A stretch of DNA of 64,000 nt from Microvenator marinus (GCF_007993755.1 NZ_CP042467.1:1526001-1590000), one strand, 5' to 3'. Counted from the first letter of the stretch, positions 44,873 through 53,258 are shown. Translations and numbers: made by a program. The notes: generated from the sequence alone by a model not told the origin.

Positions 44873-45646
44873 ATGAAGAAATATTTGATTTGTTTGTCCG
44901 CACTTTCACTGACCGCTTGCGTTGGCGGCACACCTAAGTCCGGAGACGGTAGCGCCGATACATCTAACGCTCCGCCGGTCTTTAGCCCAGTAGGAGAACC
45001 AACCGCAGAGGGCAACTCGACCACGCCTGGCTCGTCCTTCCTTGGTGGAGGCACGCCTAGTGGTGGCGGAGGTACCGATGGTGGTGGTTCCGGCGGTGGA
45101 GGAACTGGCGGAGGCGGTGGTGGAGGAACCGGCGGTGGCGGAACCACCGTCAACTTCAGCAATGACTCGAGCCTGATTTCCGAACTTGATGACTTTGACA
45201 AGGGCGAACTTTGTCAAGAGGCCACTGGTGCTTTGGAAAACGCACTTGGTGGAAGGGACGCGGCCGAGGTGTTCTGCGAGGCAGCCTCAGTTGGTGCGGC
45301 AGCAGAGGAGGGTGGAGACTCAGCTTTGTGTAGGGAGTATCTCGAAGACTGTCTGAGTCAGATTTCGACGGAAGACATCACGTGTTTCAATGACGAGGAC
45401 TCGAGTTGTGACGCCACCGTTGGACAGTTTGAGGCTTGCGTGAACAGCAGCGTCCCTCTTCTCGCCGAGCTTGCCTCGTTTACATGCGATGATATCAGCA
45501 ACCCACCACCTTCCGATTTCTTCGATGTGTTGGAGTCACCCGAGTGCGAGGAGTTTGAAGACGCATGCGATGGACCAAACGAGTTTTCAAACAACGCAGA
45601 TCCAGACCCTGACGTAGTGACTCCCGACGACTTCAATAACTTCTAA
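44873..45646 (+). CDS. Gly-rich-linker lipoprotein with Cys-rich C-terminus
   Basis: A 257-residue lipoprotein (MKKYLICLSALSLTAC, Cys16). Residues 55-95 are an almost pure Gly/Thr/Ser linker; the C-terminal 150 residues are acidic with six or more Cys residues. I recognise no domain. The 3' end is Asp/Asn rich. ATG 44873 is set by GGAGG six bases upstream; the in-frame start at 44834 lies in the promoter region. It converges on the Ser/Thr kinase at 45648 with one base between the stops. Function unknown. Confidence 0.8.
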   Translation: MKKYLICLSALSLTACVGGTPKSGDGSADTSNAPPVFSPVGEPTAEGNSTTPGSSFLGGGTPSGGGGTDGGGSGGGGTGGGGGGGTGGGGTTVNFSNDSSLISELDDFDKGELCQEATGALENALGGRDAAEVFCEAASVGAAAEEGGDSALCREYLEDCLSQISTEDITCFNDEDSSCDATVGQFEACVNSSVPLLAELASFTCDDISNPPPSDFFDVLESPECEEFEDACDGPNEFSNNADPDPDVVTPDDFNNF

Positions 45647-45647
45647 G

Positions 45648-46619
45648 TTATCGGGTTAGGACAAGGCCAAACGCCAAGAACGCGATGATCGCCAATAGAG
45701 CCACAACTCCCCAGAGGATTGTGGCTCTTTTCTTTGATTCTTCCTTAACCTGCTGCACCTCAAGCCCTTCCAGAAGCTCCAAGGCCTTCGAGGCATTTTG
45801 CGGCCGCGCATCAACACGCTTTTTCAGCATGGTATTGATGGCATCCATGAGTGGGTTCGGAAACCCCTCCAGATACTCAAGCTGCAGGCTATCCTCGTTC
45901 AGCTGCAATGCAGCAGCCTCGAACTCGCTCATGGTCTTGAAGGCAGGCTCACCGTTGACCAGTTCGTATGCGATAATCCCGACCGCGTAGAGATCTGCCT
46001 GAGGCCCCAATTCTTCGCCGCGAAGCTGTTCGGGAGCCATGTAGCCAGGTGTTCCCACACATCTGCCGCGCTTGGTCACCGAGACACGCACAGAGTCATC
46101 ACCTTCTTCATCGAACGCCCTCGCGATGCCAAAGTCCAAGACTTTGACCTGATTGGTTCGCCCAGGAAGATCAAAAATCATGATATTCGCAGGCTTGATA
46201 TCTCGATGAATAATGCCGTGCGCATGCGCCTCTGCGAGGCTGTAGAGCACCTGCCGGATGATGTGCAGAATCTCTTCCCAGCCCGGCCTCGGATTCTCTT
46301 CCATCCAATCTTTGAGGGTCCTCCCTTCTACATGTTCGGTCACCATGTAGACCAGACCGCTCTCGCTTGTTCCATGGTCATACACGGTGATGGTGTGTGG
46401 CTCGTTCAGTCGGCTGATAACCTTGACTTCGCGCGCAAATCGGAGTTTCGCCTCCTCCACCTTCTCCACGTTTCGATCGAGGGTGTGCAGAACCTTCAGC
46501 GCAACCGTACGGCCCAGGTCTTTCTGCTTTGCCTTGTAAACGCGCGCGAAGGCTCCCTGCCCTATAAGGCTTTCAACCTCGTATCTCCCCTCAAAAATGG
46601 CGCCTGGCTCCAAATCCAT
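45648..46619 (-). CDS. Ser/Thr protein kinase with C-terminal membrane anchor
   Basis: A 323-residue Hanks-type kinase: Gly loop GQGAFA (20-25), Lys42 in VALKV, HRD at 138-140 in IIHRDIKPAN, DFG at 162-164 and APE at 195-197. The activation loop is rich in Arg/Ser/Thr. One transmembrane helix at the extreme C-terminus (about 300-320) makes it tail-anchored with almost nothing outside. It ends a same-strand cluster: zinc-ribbon protein, cytochrome c, SDR, PglI-like protein, this kinase. Gaps are 62, 12, 47 and 29 bases, so co-transcription is possible. Substrates unknown. Confidence 0.94.
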   Translation of the reverse strand: MDLEPGAIFEGRYEVESLIGQGAFARVYKAKQKDLGRTVALKVLHTLDRNVEKVEEAKLRFAREVKVISRLNEPHTITVYDHGTSESGLVYMVTEHVEGRTLKDWMEENPRPGWEEILHIIRQVLYSLAEAHAHGIIHRDIKPANIMIFDLPGRTNQVKVLDFGIARAFDEEGDDSVRVSVTKRGRCVGTPGYMAPEQLRGEELGPQADLYAVGIIAYELVNGEPAFKTMSEFEAAALQLNEDSLQLEYLEGFPNPLMDAINTMLKKRVDARPQNASKALELLEGLEVQQVKEESKKRATILWGVVALLAIIAFLAFGLVLTR

Positions 46620-46648
46620 GTCGAATCCCCTGTGATTACCCGGACACT

Positions 46649-47323
46649 CTACTCCGCACTGAATTCAATGGGCACCCTCAAAATTGCGAGTGAGGCGGGG
46701 CGAGGAAACTCGAGGGACTCCACCTTTTTCAACACACAACGGCCCACCTCGGGGTCGGCGACCGTATTCTTCGCCAATTCAGCCTCTTGAACACGGCCGC
46801 TTGTGGAAATAGTGAGCACCAGCTCTACACCACCCTTTAGGCCTGGCTTTTGTTTTCGTCGCTCCTCAAAACACGCAATCAGCGCTCCCAAATTCTCATT
46901 CACCACGGCGAGCATATCCTGTGTGGTGGCTCCAGATTCGGCGACTCGAACCACCCATTTGCCCAATTCCGAATCCATCCCAAGGTATATCTCGGCATCC
47001 CATAATTCGCCGTTTGCAGGCATCTTTGCACGTCTCAAGACGCCGAGCATGCACTCTCGCGCCGCCACCTGAGTCAATGTTGTGTTCTTGAAGAGAACCT
47101 GCGCGCGACCTGAGTAATCCACCCGAACCTCGACATTCGCATTGTTGCCATGCTCTACACGGTCCGAAGCAGGAACGAGGTCGACGTAGCAGCGGTGCAG
47201 CTCAGGTTTTAGACCTTCAACGGCAGCTTTCACGGCGCTGGACGGTGGCTTGGCGTAGGCGTTGGGCGCCAATAAGAGCAAGCTTCCCAAAGCCATGAGA
47301 ATAAGGTGAGGTTTGGTACACAT
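46649..47323 (-). CDS. AgmX/PglI C-terminal-domain type exported protein
   Basis: A 224-residue protein with a Sec signal peptide ending near PNAYA. The mature part appears to hold two copies of the AgmX/PglI-type module ('L..CY......G...V...I...G.V..A......P..G.CV......FP.P'). The N-terminal copy runs 'AVKAAVEGLKPELHRCYVDL...ARECMLGVLRRAKMP' in outline; the C-terminal copy is clearer, 'VNENLGALIACFEERRK...VGRCVLKKVESLEFPRP'. In myxobacteria AgmX/PglI proteins are linked to gliding motility and TonB-like envelope machines. Here no motility genes are adjacent. There is no clear Shine-Dalgarno. Role uncertain. Confidence 0.82.
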   Translation of the reverse strand: MCTKPHLILMALGSLLLLAPNAYAKPPSSAVKAAVEGLKPELHRCYVDLVPASDRVEHGNNANVEVRVDYSGRAQVLFKNTTLTQVAARECMLGVLRRAKMPANGELWDAEIYLGMDSELGKWVVRVAESGATTQDMLAVVNENLGALIACFEERRKQKPGLKGGVELVLTISTSGRVQEAELAKNTVADPEVGRCVLKKVESLEFPRPASLAILRVPIEFSAE

Positions 47324-47370
47324 GAAGGAAAGCTAATCAGGTTTGCCAGAGTTGTTCAAGGCATCTCTGT

Positions 47371-48207
47371 TCAAGCCTTAGGACGAAAACTCTGGGCAAA
47401 AAATCGCATGACCAAACTTTGATATCTCACGGGCAAGAGTCGCTGAACCAGATCAATGGCGTGAGCGTCCGCTCCCACCAAAACACGAGCATCTCCGCGC
47501 TCCACGCCACGAAGAATGATCTTGGCAGCATCCTCGGGTGTCGTTCGGGCCATCTTGTCAAATGACTTCACCGGGTCTTGCGACTCATCAAAACGACTCA
47601 AAGCCCTCATGCGCCCGTTTCGAGCGATATTGGTCTTGATACCGCCAGGATGAACGCAGCTCGCCTTGACACCGGATTTTTCCAGCACCAGCTCCTGCCT
47701 CAGGGCCTCAGTGAACCCTCGCACCGCAAATTTAGAAGCATTGTAGGCTGCTTGAGTTGGGACTCCGATGATGCCGAAGACGCTGGATATATTGATGATA
47801 TGCCCAGAGTTTTGGGCTCGCATGGGCTCCAGGAAGAGCTGTGTTCCGGAGACAACCCCCCAGAAATTGATCCGCATCAGCCAATCAAAATCCTCGCGAG
47901 AGGTTTCTTCTACGCTTGATCGCAGGGCTACACCCGCGTTGTTGAAGAGGAGATCGACGCGCTCAAACCTGCTTAGAATCAGATCGCGGAACTCCCGAAA
48001 ACTCTCGTGGTTTGCCACGTCCATGTCGAAGGCAAGACATTCCGCCCCGAACTCGAGAACTTCGCCTTCGGTGACACGAAGTCCGGCCGAATCAATGTCC
48101 GAGATAGCGACACGTGCACCTCGCTGGGCCAATTCCAGGGCGAGCGCACGCCCTATCCCTGATGCGGCACCAGTGATGACAGCAACTCGATTCTGAAAGA
48201 AGCTCAT
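47371..48207 (-). CDS. Short-chain dehydrogenase/reductase
   Basis: A 278-residue SDR with cofactor motif TGAASGIG (12-19), NNAG (89-92), Ser141/Ser142 in NISSVFG, and YNASK (Tyr155, Lys159). The acidic residue after strand 2 (SDIDS) favours NAD over NADP. The C-terminal 40 residues extend beyond the core, ending in Arg/Lys-rich helices similar to lipid- or steroid-active SDRs. It lies 12 bases downstream of the cytochrome c gene, so the two are probably co-transcribed. The substrate is unknown. It is not closely similar to the SDR at 28672. Confidence 0.92.
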   Translation of the reverse strand: MSFFQNRVAVITGAASGIGRALALELAQRGARVAISDIDSAGLRVTEGEVLEFGAECLAFDMDVANHESFREFRDLILSRFERVDLLFNNAGVALRSSVEETSREDFDWLMRINFWGVVSGTQLFLEPMRAQNSGHIINISSVFGIIGVPTQAAYNASKFAVRGFTEALRQELVLEKSGVKASCVHPGGIKTNIARNGRMRALSRFDESQDPVKSFDKMARTTPEDAAKIILRGVERGDARVLVGADAHAIDLVQRLLPVRYQSLVMRFFAQSFRPKA

Positions 48208-48219
48208 GATGCCCCGGTC

Positions 48220-48555
48220 TTATTCTTGGAAGAGCATCACGTAAGCCGTCACGTTGGCGATGTCTTGATCTGGAAGGCTTGCGTAGGAAGCCATATCACC
48301 CTGCCCTTCGATGATGATGTCGATGATCATGGACTTGGTGAAGTTGGACTCGACCAGCGAATTTCCTGTTGCGGTGCCTGTTCCATCGGGGCCGTGGCAT
48401 ACCGCGCACACCTGTGTGTATGTGGCCTCGCCGGCGGTCGCATCCGCGCTTAGCGCCGCGATTTGTTCTGAGCGATCGCCTTCGGCTGGCTCCCCTTCGT
48501 CCTCGCCACAACCCACGAACATGAATCCCATTAAAAGTGCTACTAGATACTTCAC
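48220..48555 (-). CDS. Cytochrome c lipoprotein
   Basis: A 111-residue class I c-type cytochrome. A lipobox VGC (Cys16) replaces an ordinary signal peptide cleavage site, so it is probably membrane-tethered in the periplasm. Haem attachment is at CAVCH (50-54), and Met88 in 'GQGDMASYASL' is the likely sixth ligand. The short acidic linker (17-30) would act as a tether. The start is GTG with AGGAG upstream. It precedes the SDR by 12 bases. Its redox partner is not evident in the window. Confidence 0.92.
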   Translation of the reverse strand: MKYLVALLMGFMFVGCGEDEGEPAEGDRSEQIAALSADATAGEATYTQVCAVCHGPDGTGTATGNSLVESNFTKSMIIDIIIEGQGDMASYASLPDQDIANVTAYVMLFQE

Positions 48556-48617
48556 GCGCTTGCTCCTTTTACGTCTAGGTCAGCGAGATCTTGGACACAA
48601 ACGTGGCCGAGGTCAAA

Positions 48618-48902
48618 CTAAAGATTCTTAAATAGCGCGTCGAGCTTGGCCTTCGCGTCTGAGATTTTGTTGTCGCCTTCAATATCGTTGCGAACGGAGA
48701 AATAGTCGCAAAAATTGGACTTCTCCTTCTTCAAAACTCGGTCGGCGTTGGGCTCACGACATTCACCCGCGGCCGAGGTGTCCCAGAACTTACACATCCG
48801 GCAGACATGAAGGTCGGCATAACATTTTGGGCACTCTTCGGTGCGTCCAATTCGGTCGCCTACCTCGATCTCTTTAAGGCATGACCAGCACGTAATGTTC
48901 AT
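48618..48902 (-). CDS. Small multi-Cys zinc-ribbon-like protein
   Basis: A 94-residue cytosolic protein with CWSC and CPKC near the N-terminus, then 'CRMCKFWD', 'GECREP' and 'FCDYF': nine Cys in total, arranged as one zinc ribbon plus a second Cys cluster. The C-terminal 25 residues are a charged helix. I know similar uncharacterised proteins in deltaproteobacteria but no function. GGGAG lies about nine bases before the ATG. A seven-base-pair hairpin (48924-48930 with 48940-48946) lies in its leader. Confidence 0.78.
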   Translation of the reverse strand: MNITCWSCLKEIEVGDRIGRTEECPKCYADLHVCRMCKFWDTSAAGECREPNADRVLKKEKSNFCDYFSVRNDIEGDNKISDAKAKLDALFKNL

Positions 48903-49054
48903 GATTTGAGCTCCCTTTATGTCGACGAGGGCATTCTCTCCTCGTCAGATGAATGGTGCAAAATGTAACAATTTCCACCATTTTGTAGAACCATAGATTA
49001 CTAGTGACCTAAAATTACACTTATCTAGGTTTGCAGCCTATTGTGTTCATGTAA

Positions 49055-49095
49055 CAAGCGGGCTCTGTCCGTCCCAAGCGGACAAAGCCCGCTTG
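49055..49095. repeat. Strong 17-bp inverted repeat in a divergent intergenic region
   Basis: Arms 49055-49071 and 49079-49095 are complementary at 16 of 17 positions (one C-A mismatch at 49065/49085), with a seven-base loop TCCCAAG. It lies 33 bases before ATG 49129 in the 226-base gap between divergent genes. No T-run follows on either strand, so it is not a standard terminator. The rest of this gap holds two weaker seven-base inverted repeats (48924-48946; 48952-48958 with 48976-48982) and no gene that I can support. Confidence 0.6.
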
Positions 49096-49128
49096 TACAG
49101 GTTTATAAATTATGCGTAGAATAGTGCA

Positions 49129-49995
49129 ATGAAAGCATATAGTACGGGCGTCATTCTAGTCAGTATTGTTGCCGCATGGGCGTTGGGCGGTTGCAATATG
49201 TGGTACGATACCGAGTCGGTGAGCCTTCCTTCCGAGGATATGGCCGTGGTGGACCAGCCCGATTTGGGCCCCGGTGATAACGATAACGACGGTGTGGCCA
49301 ACACTGACGATAATTGTCCTGAAGTCCCTAATCCGGGCCAAGAAGATTCGGATGAGGACGGCTTTGGCGATGCGTGTGATAACTGTCCAGACCTCGCAAA
49401 CCCAGACCAGAGCCCCGACGACTGCACCTGCCTTGAAGAGTCAAACCAAGGGTTTTGTGACCGACTACAAAAGGATTGTGGCACCGTTTCGGGCGTAAAT
49501 AACTGCGGAGTTACCGTGGTCATCCCTTGTGGCGACTGCGAGGCACCGCTTGAATGTGGCGCACAAACTCCGAACGTGTGTGGATGCGACGCTGCAGAAA
49601 CAGAAGCTCAACTTTGCGAACAAGCCAACGCGGAATGTGGCACGTTAGAAATCCAAGATAGTTGCGGCGTGTTGCGCACCGTTTCGTGCGGTGACACCTG
49701 CGAGACTCCCGAGACTTGCGGCGGTGACGGTGAAGACAACGTGTGTGGGTGCGCCGCCGAAACGAACACCGAGTTTTGTGCCAGACTTAATAAGAATTGT
49801 GGTCTCGTGACCGATTTCGACAATTGTGGGGACCGGCGCGTAGCCATCTTCTGTGGAAGCTGCTCGGGACAATCTGAATGCTCCCAAGATGACCGCTGTG
49901 CCTGTGATTGTGACCTCGCACCGTGCAATGGGAGGACTTGTAGAATCGACTCGGAAACCTACGGAACCTGCGCGGCAGGCCAATGTGTTGAATAA
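49129..49995 (+). CDS. Cys-rich lipoprotein with thrombospondin type 3 repeats
   Basis: A 288-residue lipoprotein (lipobox ALGGC, Cys22). After a short linker come calcium-binding type 3 repeats ('[15 protein letters not shown]' and '[15 protein letters not shown]'). Three to four Cys-rich modules follow on the pattern 'C.CD..E...C.....CG....D.CG..R.V.CG.C....CG'. No enzyme motif is seen. There is no Shine-Dalgarno before the ATG; a TAGAAT hexamer at 49117-49122 is so close that the transcript might be leaderless (inference). Probably surface exposed, calcium-stabilised. Confidence 0.82.
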   Translation: MKAYSTGVILVSIVAAWALGGCNMWYDTESVSLPSEDMAVVDQPDLGPGDNDNDGVANTDDNCPEVPNPGQEDSDEDGFGDACDNCPDLANPDQSPDDCTCLEESNQGFCDRLQKDCGTVSGVNNCGVTVVIPCGDCEAPLECGAQTPNVCGCDAAETEAQLCEQANAECGTLEIQDSCGVLRTVSCGDTCETPETCGGDGEDNVCGCAAETNTEFCARLNKNCGLVTDFDNCGDRRVAIFCGSCSGQSECSQDDRCACDCDLAPCNGRTCRIDSETYGTCAAGQCVE

Positions 49996-50058
49996 GTGCT
50001 TGCCACTTGATTCCCGTGTGATAATAGCAAGAAAAACCAACCTTCACTGAGGTGGCAC

Positions 50059-50397
50059 GTGTCATTGATTGAGCATACCGTTGAAGACGATGCGACATTC
50101 TTTTCGGTCGAAGTTACCTACGAAGACCTCGAGCTAGCGGAAGTTGATTTTAACGCAGAAGAGGACGAACCTTTGCGTGTCGTCTTCGGAATCGAACGGC
50201 TCAAGAAGGGCTGGCAAGAGACGCTCTTTGTGGAGGTCGAACGAGATCAAGATTGGCTGACGTGCTCGGCCAAATTCAGAGGCGCGGAAGTTGTGGAGAT
50301 ATTGCAAGAACTCGAAGATGCCAATGAAGAGTACGAAGGACTCATGATGGCGCTCGAGGAGATGCAGGAAACTCTGGAAGACTCCGACGATTACTAG
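50059..50397 (+). CDS. Small acidic protein of unknown function, upstream of astB
   Basis: A 112-residue, strongly acidic cytosolic protein (many Glu/Asp, ending ETLEDSDDY) with a predicted beta-rich first half and a helical or coiled-coil C-terminus (VVEILQELEDANEEYEGLMM in outline). I do not recognise the family. The start is GTG with GAGG six bases upstream. Its TAG stop is followed immediately by the ATG of astB, so the two are translationally coupled. It might be a partner of AstB or of the downstream Sel1 lipoprotein (inference). Confidence 0.75.
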   Translation: MSLIEHTVEDDATFFSVEVTYEDLELAEVDFNAEEDEPLRVVFGIERLKKGWQETLFVEVERDQDWLTCSAKFRGAEVVEILQELEDANEEYEGLMMALEEMQETLEDSDDY

Positions 50398-51681
50398 ATG
50401 ATTCACACCGTTAACTACGACGGACTTGTCGGCCTGACGCACAATTTTGCAGGACTTGGCCACGGCAATCTGGCTTCTCAAAACAACCAGGGAAGACACT
50501 CGTCACCCAAACGGGCTGCGCTTGAGGGCCTGGGCAAGATGGCGTTGCTCCTTGAATTGGGGCTACGTCAGGGAGTTCTGCCTCCACACGAGAGGCCCAA
50601 TCTTGGGTTCCTGCGCGCGTGCGGGTTTGAAGGCTCGGATTCGGAAGTCTTTGATAAGGCGTGGCGCGCACAGCCACGGCTGGCAAAAATCTCAATGTCG
50701 GCATCTTCGATGTGGGTGGCCAATGCCGCCACTGTGACGCGTCACCAGGGACGAATTCACTTCACACCAGCCAACCTAAGCGCCCAACTTCATCGCGCCG
50801 CAGAAGTAGAGTTCACAGCGCATTCGCTAAGACAAATCTTTTCTGGCCCTAGCTTTGTGCATCATGCCCCCCTCTTTTCCCACACCGAGCTTGGAGATGA
50901 AGGCGCCGCGAACCATATGACCTTTGGGAGCGACGAAAACTACGTGGAGGTTTTTGTCTATGGAGCACCTGGCGATCCGGCTCCTTCAAAACACCGTCCA
51001 AGACAATTCCTCGCGGCCAGTCAATTGGTCGCAGCACGCCACGGCGTTGCTGACCGAAGCGTGTTCCTTCGGCAACGCGCAAGTTCCATTGACCAAGGCG
51101 TCTTTCATAACGACGTCATAAGCGTAAACCACGAAAATCTTCTCTTTGGCCACGAGTATGCGTTCGAGCCCGACGAACTCCAGAAACTCCAAACGGCCTT
51201 CCCTAGTTTGGAAGTTGTGGAAGTCCGAGCTGAAGATGTCAGCGTGGAAGACGCTGTTAAGAGCTACCTCTTCAACTCCCAGATCGTCACCGGACCGCTA
51301 GGCCGGACCCTTATTGCCCCAAGACAAGTGGATGAAATCGAGTCGGTCAAAAACGAAGTCCGACGCCTTTCGGAGCAAGGAGTGTTCGCCGATGTGAAGG
51401 TCTTGGCGTTGGACGAATCCATGCGAAATGGCGGAGGACCGGCGTGTTTGAGGCTTCGGGTCCCGATGCGCGATGAAGATTTGGAAGGCGTGAAGTGTCT
51501 GGTCGACGCGAGCATGATCGCATCCCTGAGGACTTGGGTGGAGAAGCACTATCCAGACCGATTGAGCGAGGCTGACCTTCAGGACCCGACTTGGATCGAC
51601 CTCAATCGGGCTGCTCTCGACGAACTCACTCAAGTCTTGGGACTTGGAGGGGCATTCTATGCGTTCCAACGCTCCTCTTAG
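50398..51681 (+). CDS. astB: N-succinylarginine dihydrolase
   Basis: A 427-residue enzyme of the amidinotransferase-like fold. It hydrolyses N2-succinylarginine to succinylornithine, ammonia and CO2 in the arginine succinyltransferase pathway. Family landmarks are intact: 'GLTHNFAGLGHGNLAS', 'MWVANAATV', 'HTELGDEGAANHM', 'FHNDVISVNHENLLF', and the catalytic Cys in 'NGGGPACLRLRV'. Length is close to the E. coli enzyme. No astA, astC, astD or astE is present, so the pathway is incomplete in this window. It starts directly after the acidic-protein stop, and the Sel1 lipoprotein gene overlaps its end by 23 bases. Confidence 0.94.
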   Translation: MIHTVNYDGLVGLTHNFAGLGHGNLASQNNQGRHSSPKRAALEGLGKMALLLELGLRQGVLPPHERPNLGFLRACGFEGSDSEVFDKAWRAQPRLAKISMSASSMWVANAATVTRHQGRIHFTPANLSAQLHRAAEVEFTAHSLRQIFSGPSFVHHAPLFSHTELGDEGAANHMTFGSDENYVEVFVYGAPGDPAPSKHRPRQFLAASQLVAARHGVADRSVFLRQRASSIDQGVFHNDVISVNHENLLFGHEYAFEPDELQKLQTAFPSLEVVEVRAEDVSVEDAVKSYLFNSQIVTGPLGRTLIAPRQVDEIESVKNEVRRLSEQGVFADVKVLALDESMRNGGGPACLRLRVPMRDEDLEGVKCLVDASMIASLRTWVEKHYPDRLSEADLQDPTWIDLNRAALDELTQVLGLGGAFYAFQRSS

Positions 51682-52867
51682 CCTCTTTTTGGCATTGCTT
51701 GGTGCAGTGGGCGCCTGCTCTACTCCGGCGCCACCTGCTGCCACACAGGAACCCGTTCAAGCGCGACCGGTATGCGAACCCGAAGCCTGCGTGCGCCTTG
51801 GGCTAGAACAGGCCGACCTCGATCCATCTTTGGCTGCACTCTACTACGAAGTGGCGTGTGAGAAGGATTACGGGCCCGCGTGTACCCGTCTGGGATTTGC
51901 CTATATTCACGGACTCGGTGTTGAGGCCAACAAAGATCGCGCGTTGGAATTGAGTAGAAAGGCGTGCGAGCTCAAGGATGCCGTGGGCTGCCGAAATACG
52001 GGTTGGCTACTGGAAGCCGCGGCCTCAAAGACCCCGGAAAATCTCCAAGAGGCGTTTCTGGCTTATGATAAGGCATGCGACCTCGGTGATGGGGGTGGGT
52101 GTACCAATCACGGCATCATGTTTCGTGAAGGTCGCGTCTTCGCTCGAGATGACGTGGCTGCAGCACAACTCTTTGACAAGGCCTGCAGGCTTGGAGACTA
52201 CAATGGGTGCACCAATCTCGCATGGCATTTCGAGTTTGGACTCGGCTACCCACAAGACCAAGAACTCGCAGCGGAAATTTACGGCCTGACCTGCCACGAG
52301 GATCAGGCTGAGGCCTGCTCCGCGCTGGGCTTTATGTACCAAAATGGGTCCGGCGTAGAGAAGAACGATGCCCTCGCGTTCGAATACACACTGAGGGCCT
52401 GCGAGCTAGGGTTGACCGTAGCTTGTGGCAGTGTCTCCCATTATTATTTTGGGGGTATCGGGGTGAAAAAGAATGTAAACGTGGGCGTTGAATATGCGCA
52501 AAAAGCTTGTGACGCTGGCGATGGCGTAGGTTGCAATAATCTCGCTTGGGCGCTCCAAAATGGTCACGGAATCCCGCAGGATACCGCCCGTGGTGTCGAA
52601 CTCTACAAAGAGGCCTGTGAAGCTGGTTTTTTCAGGGGTTGCACAAATTTTGGCCTGAGCGTGAGTGACCGTTCGCTCGCGTTGGAGCCGCTGAATTATG
52701 GGTGTGCGATGGGCGAAGAACAGGCGTGTGGCGTGATGAAATCCGAGTTCAATGTCCAGACACCCGACAAACAGGCCGCGCTCTCCTACTTCTCAAGAAT
52801 TTGCGGCGAGACCCTCTACGGGCCGGCATGCCGCTCGATGGAAGTGCTGCGCATGACCTTGAGATAA
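51659..52867 (+). CDS. Sel1-like repeat lipoprotein
   Basis: A 402-residue lipoprotein (lipobox AVGAC, Cys20) made almost wholly of Sel1-like repeats, about eight units of 36 residues on the pattern 'A...Y..AC..G...GC.NLG..Y..G.GV..D...A'. Many units carry Cys, suggesting disulphide stapling between helices, as in HcpA-like proteins. Such solenoids bind proteins or peptides. ATG 51659 is chosen because GGAGG lies just upstream within astB; the in-frame TTG at 51644 is less likely. It is coupled to astB by a 23-base overlap. Probably an envelope scaffold. Confidence 0.88.
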   Translation: MRSNAPLSLFLALLGAVGACSTPAPPAATQEPVQARPVCEPEACVRLGLEQADLDPSLAALYYEVACEKDYGPACTRLGFAYIHGLGVEANKDRALELSRKACELKDAVGCRNTGWLLEAAASKTPENLQEAFLAYDKACDLGDGGGCTNHGIMFREGRVFARDDVAAAQLFDKACRLGDYNGCTNLAWHFEFGLGYPQDQELAAEIYGLTCHEDQAEACSALGFMYQNGSGVEKNDALAFEYTLRACELGLTVACGSVSHYYFGGIGVKKNVNVGVEYAQKACDAGDGVGCNNLAWALQNGHGIPQDTARGVELYKEACEAGFFRGCTNFGLSVSDRSLALEPLNYGCAMGEEQACGVMKSEFNVQTPDKQAALSYFSRICGETLYGPACRSMEVLRMTLR

Positions 52868-52883
52868 CCGCTCTTCAAAAGGA

Positions 52884-53063
52884 CTAAGGAAGTTTTCGAC
52901 GTAGATAGATTGCTTCCCACGCCTGCCGAATAGTTCCAGTACCGTAGAGCTTAACTTCACCATCCACGCGAAACTCCCACTTTCCTCGCATTCGAGCGCG
53001 CCCGTGCTCGTGCAGGAGTTCAACGACTTTCTCCTCGATTTTCCAACGCGATACTACTTGCAT
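52884..53063 (-). CDS. Small basic protein, 59 residues
   Basis: Reading the minus strand from ATG 53063 gives 59 residues with a stop at 52884. The protein is basic with a helical N-terminus (RWKIEEKVVELLHEHGR), a beta-like middle (KWEFRVDGEVKLYGTG) and a basic C-terminal helix (IRQAWEAIYLRRKLP). GGAGG lies five bases before the ATG, a stronger ribosome site than most in the window. It could be a nucleic-acid-binding protein (inference). A short hairpin (53077-53082 with 53089-53094) precedes the ribosome site and a 20-base palindrome lies further upstream. Family not recognised. Confidence 0.6.
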   Translation of the reverse strand: MQVVSRWKIEEKVVELLHEHGRARMRGKWEFRVDGEVKLYGTGTIRQAWEAIYLRRKLP

Positions 53064-53209
53064 GACTGCCTCCGTCGTAGAGTTCTCTCTCTACTAACGA
53101 AGGAATGTTGCAAAGGACCTGCCAACTACAAAAAGTTGCCCAAAAAGGTAGTCAGTTAAAGGCGTTTAGCGTTTTGCCGGAAAGGTGGAGACGAACTCAA
53201 ACCCCGGAA

Positions 53210-53229
53210 TCATGACATGGATGTCATGA
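53210..53229. promoter_or_regulatory. Perfect 20-base palindrome, operator-like
   Basis: TCATGACAT, a two-base centre, then ATGTCATGA: nine-base perfect arms. It lies 30 bases after the DUF4384 gene stop and about 150 bases upstream of the 59-residue gene. The short centre suits a dimeric DNA-binding protein rather than an RNA hairpin. The remainder of 53064-53258 shows no gene. Confidence 0.5.
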
Positions 53230-53258
53230 CGCAATCCCCTCACCGATTGGATTTGAAA

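Noticed and set aside
45798-46790. Long open frame on the plus strand (about 330 codons)
   Set aside because: Antisense shadow of the tail-anchored Ser/Thr kinase and part of the PglI-type gene; no family motifs or ribosome site.
52793-53023. 76-codon minus-strand frame at the end of the Sel1 gene
   Set aside because: It overlaps the Sel1 coding end and lacks a ribosome site; the other frame (52884-53063) has GGAGG and a better protein composition.
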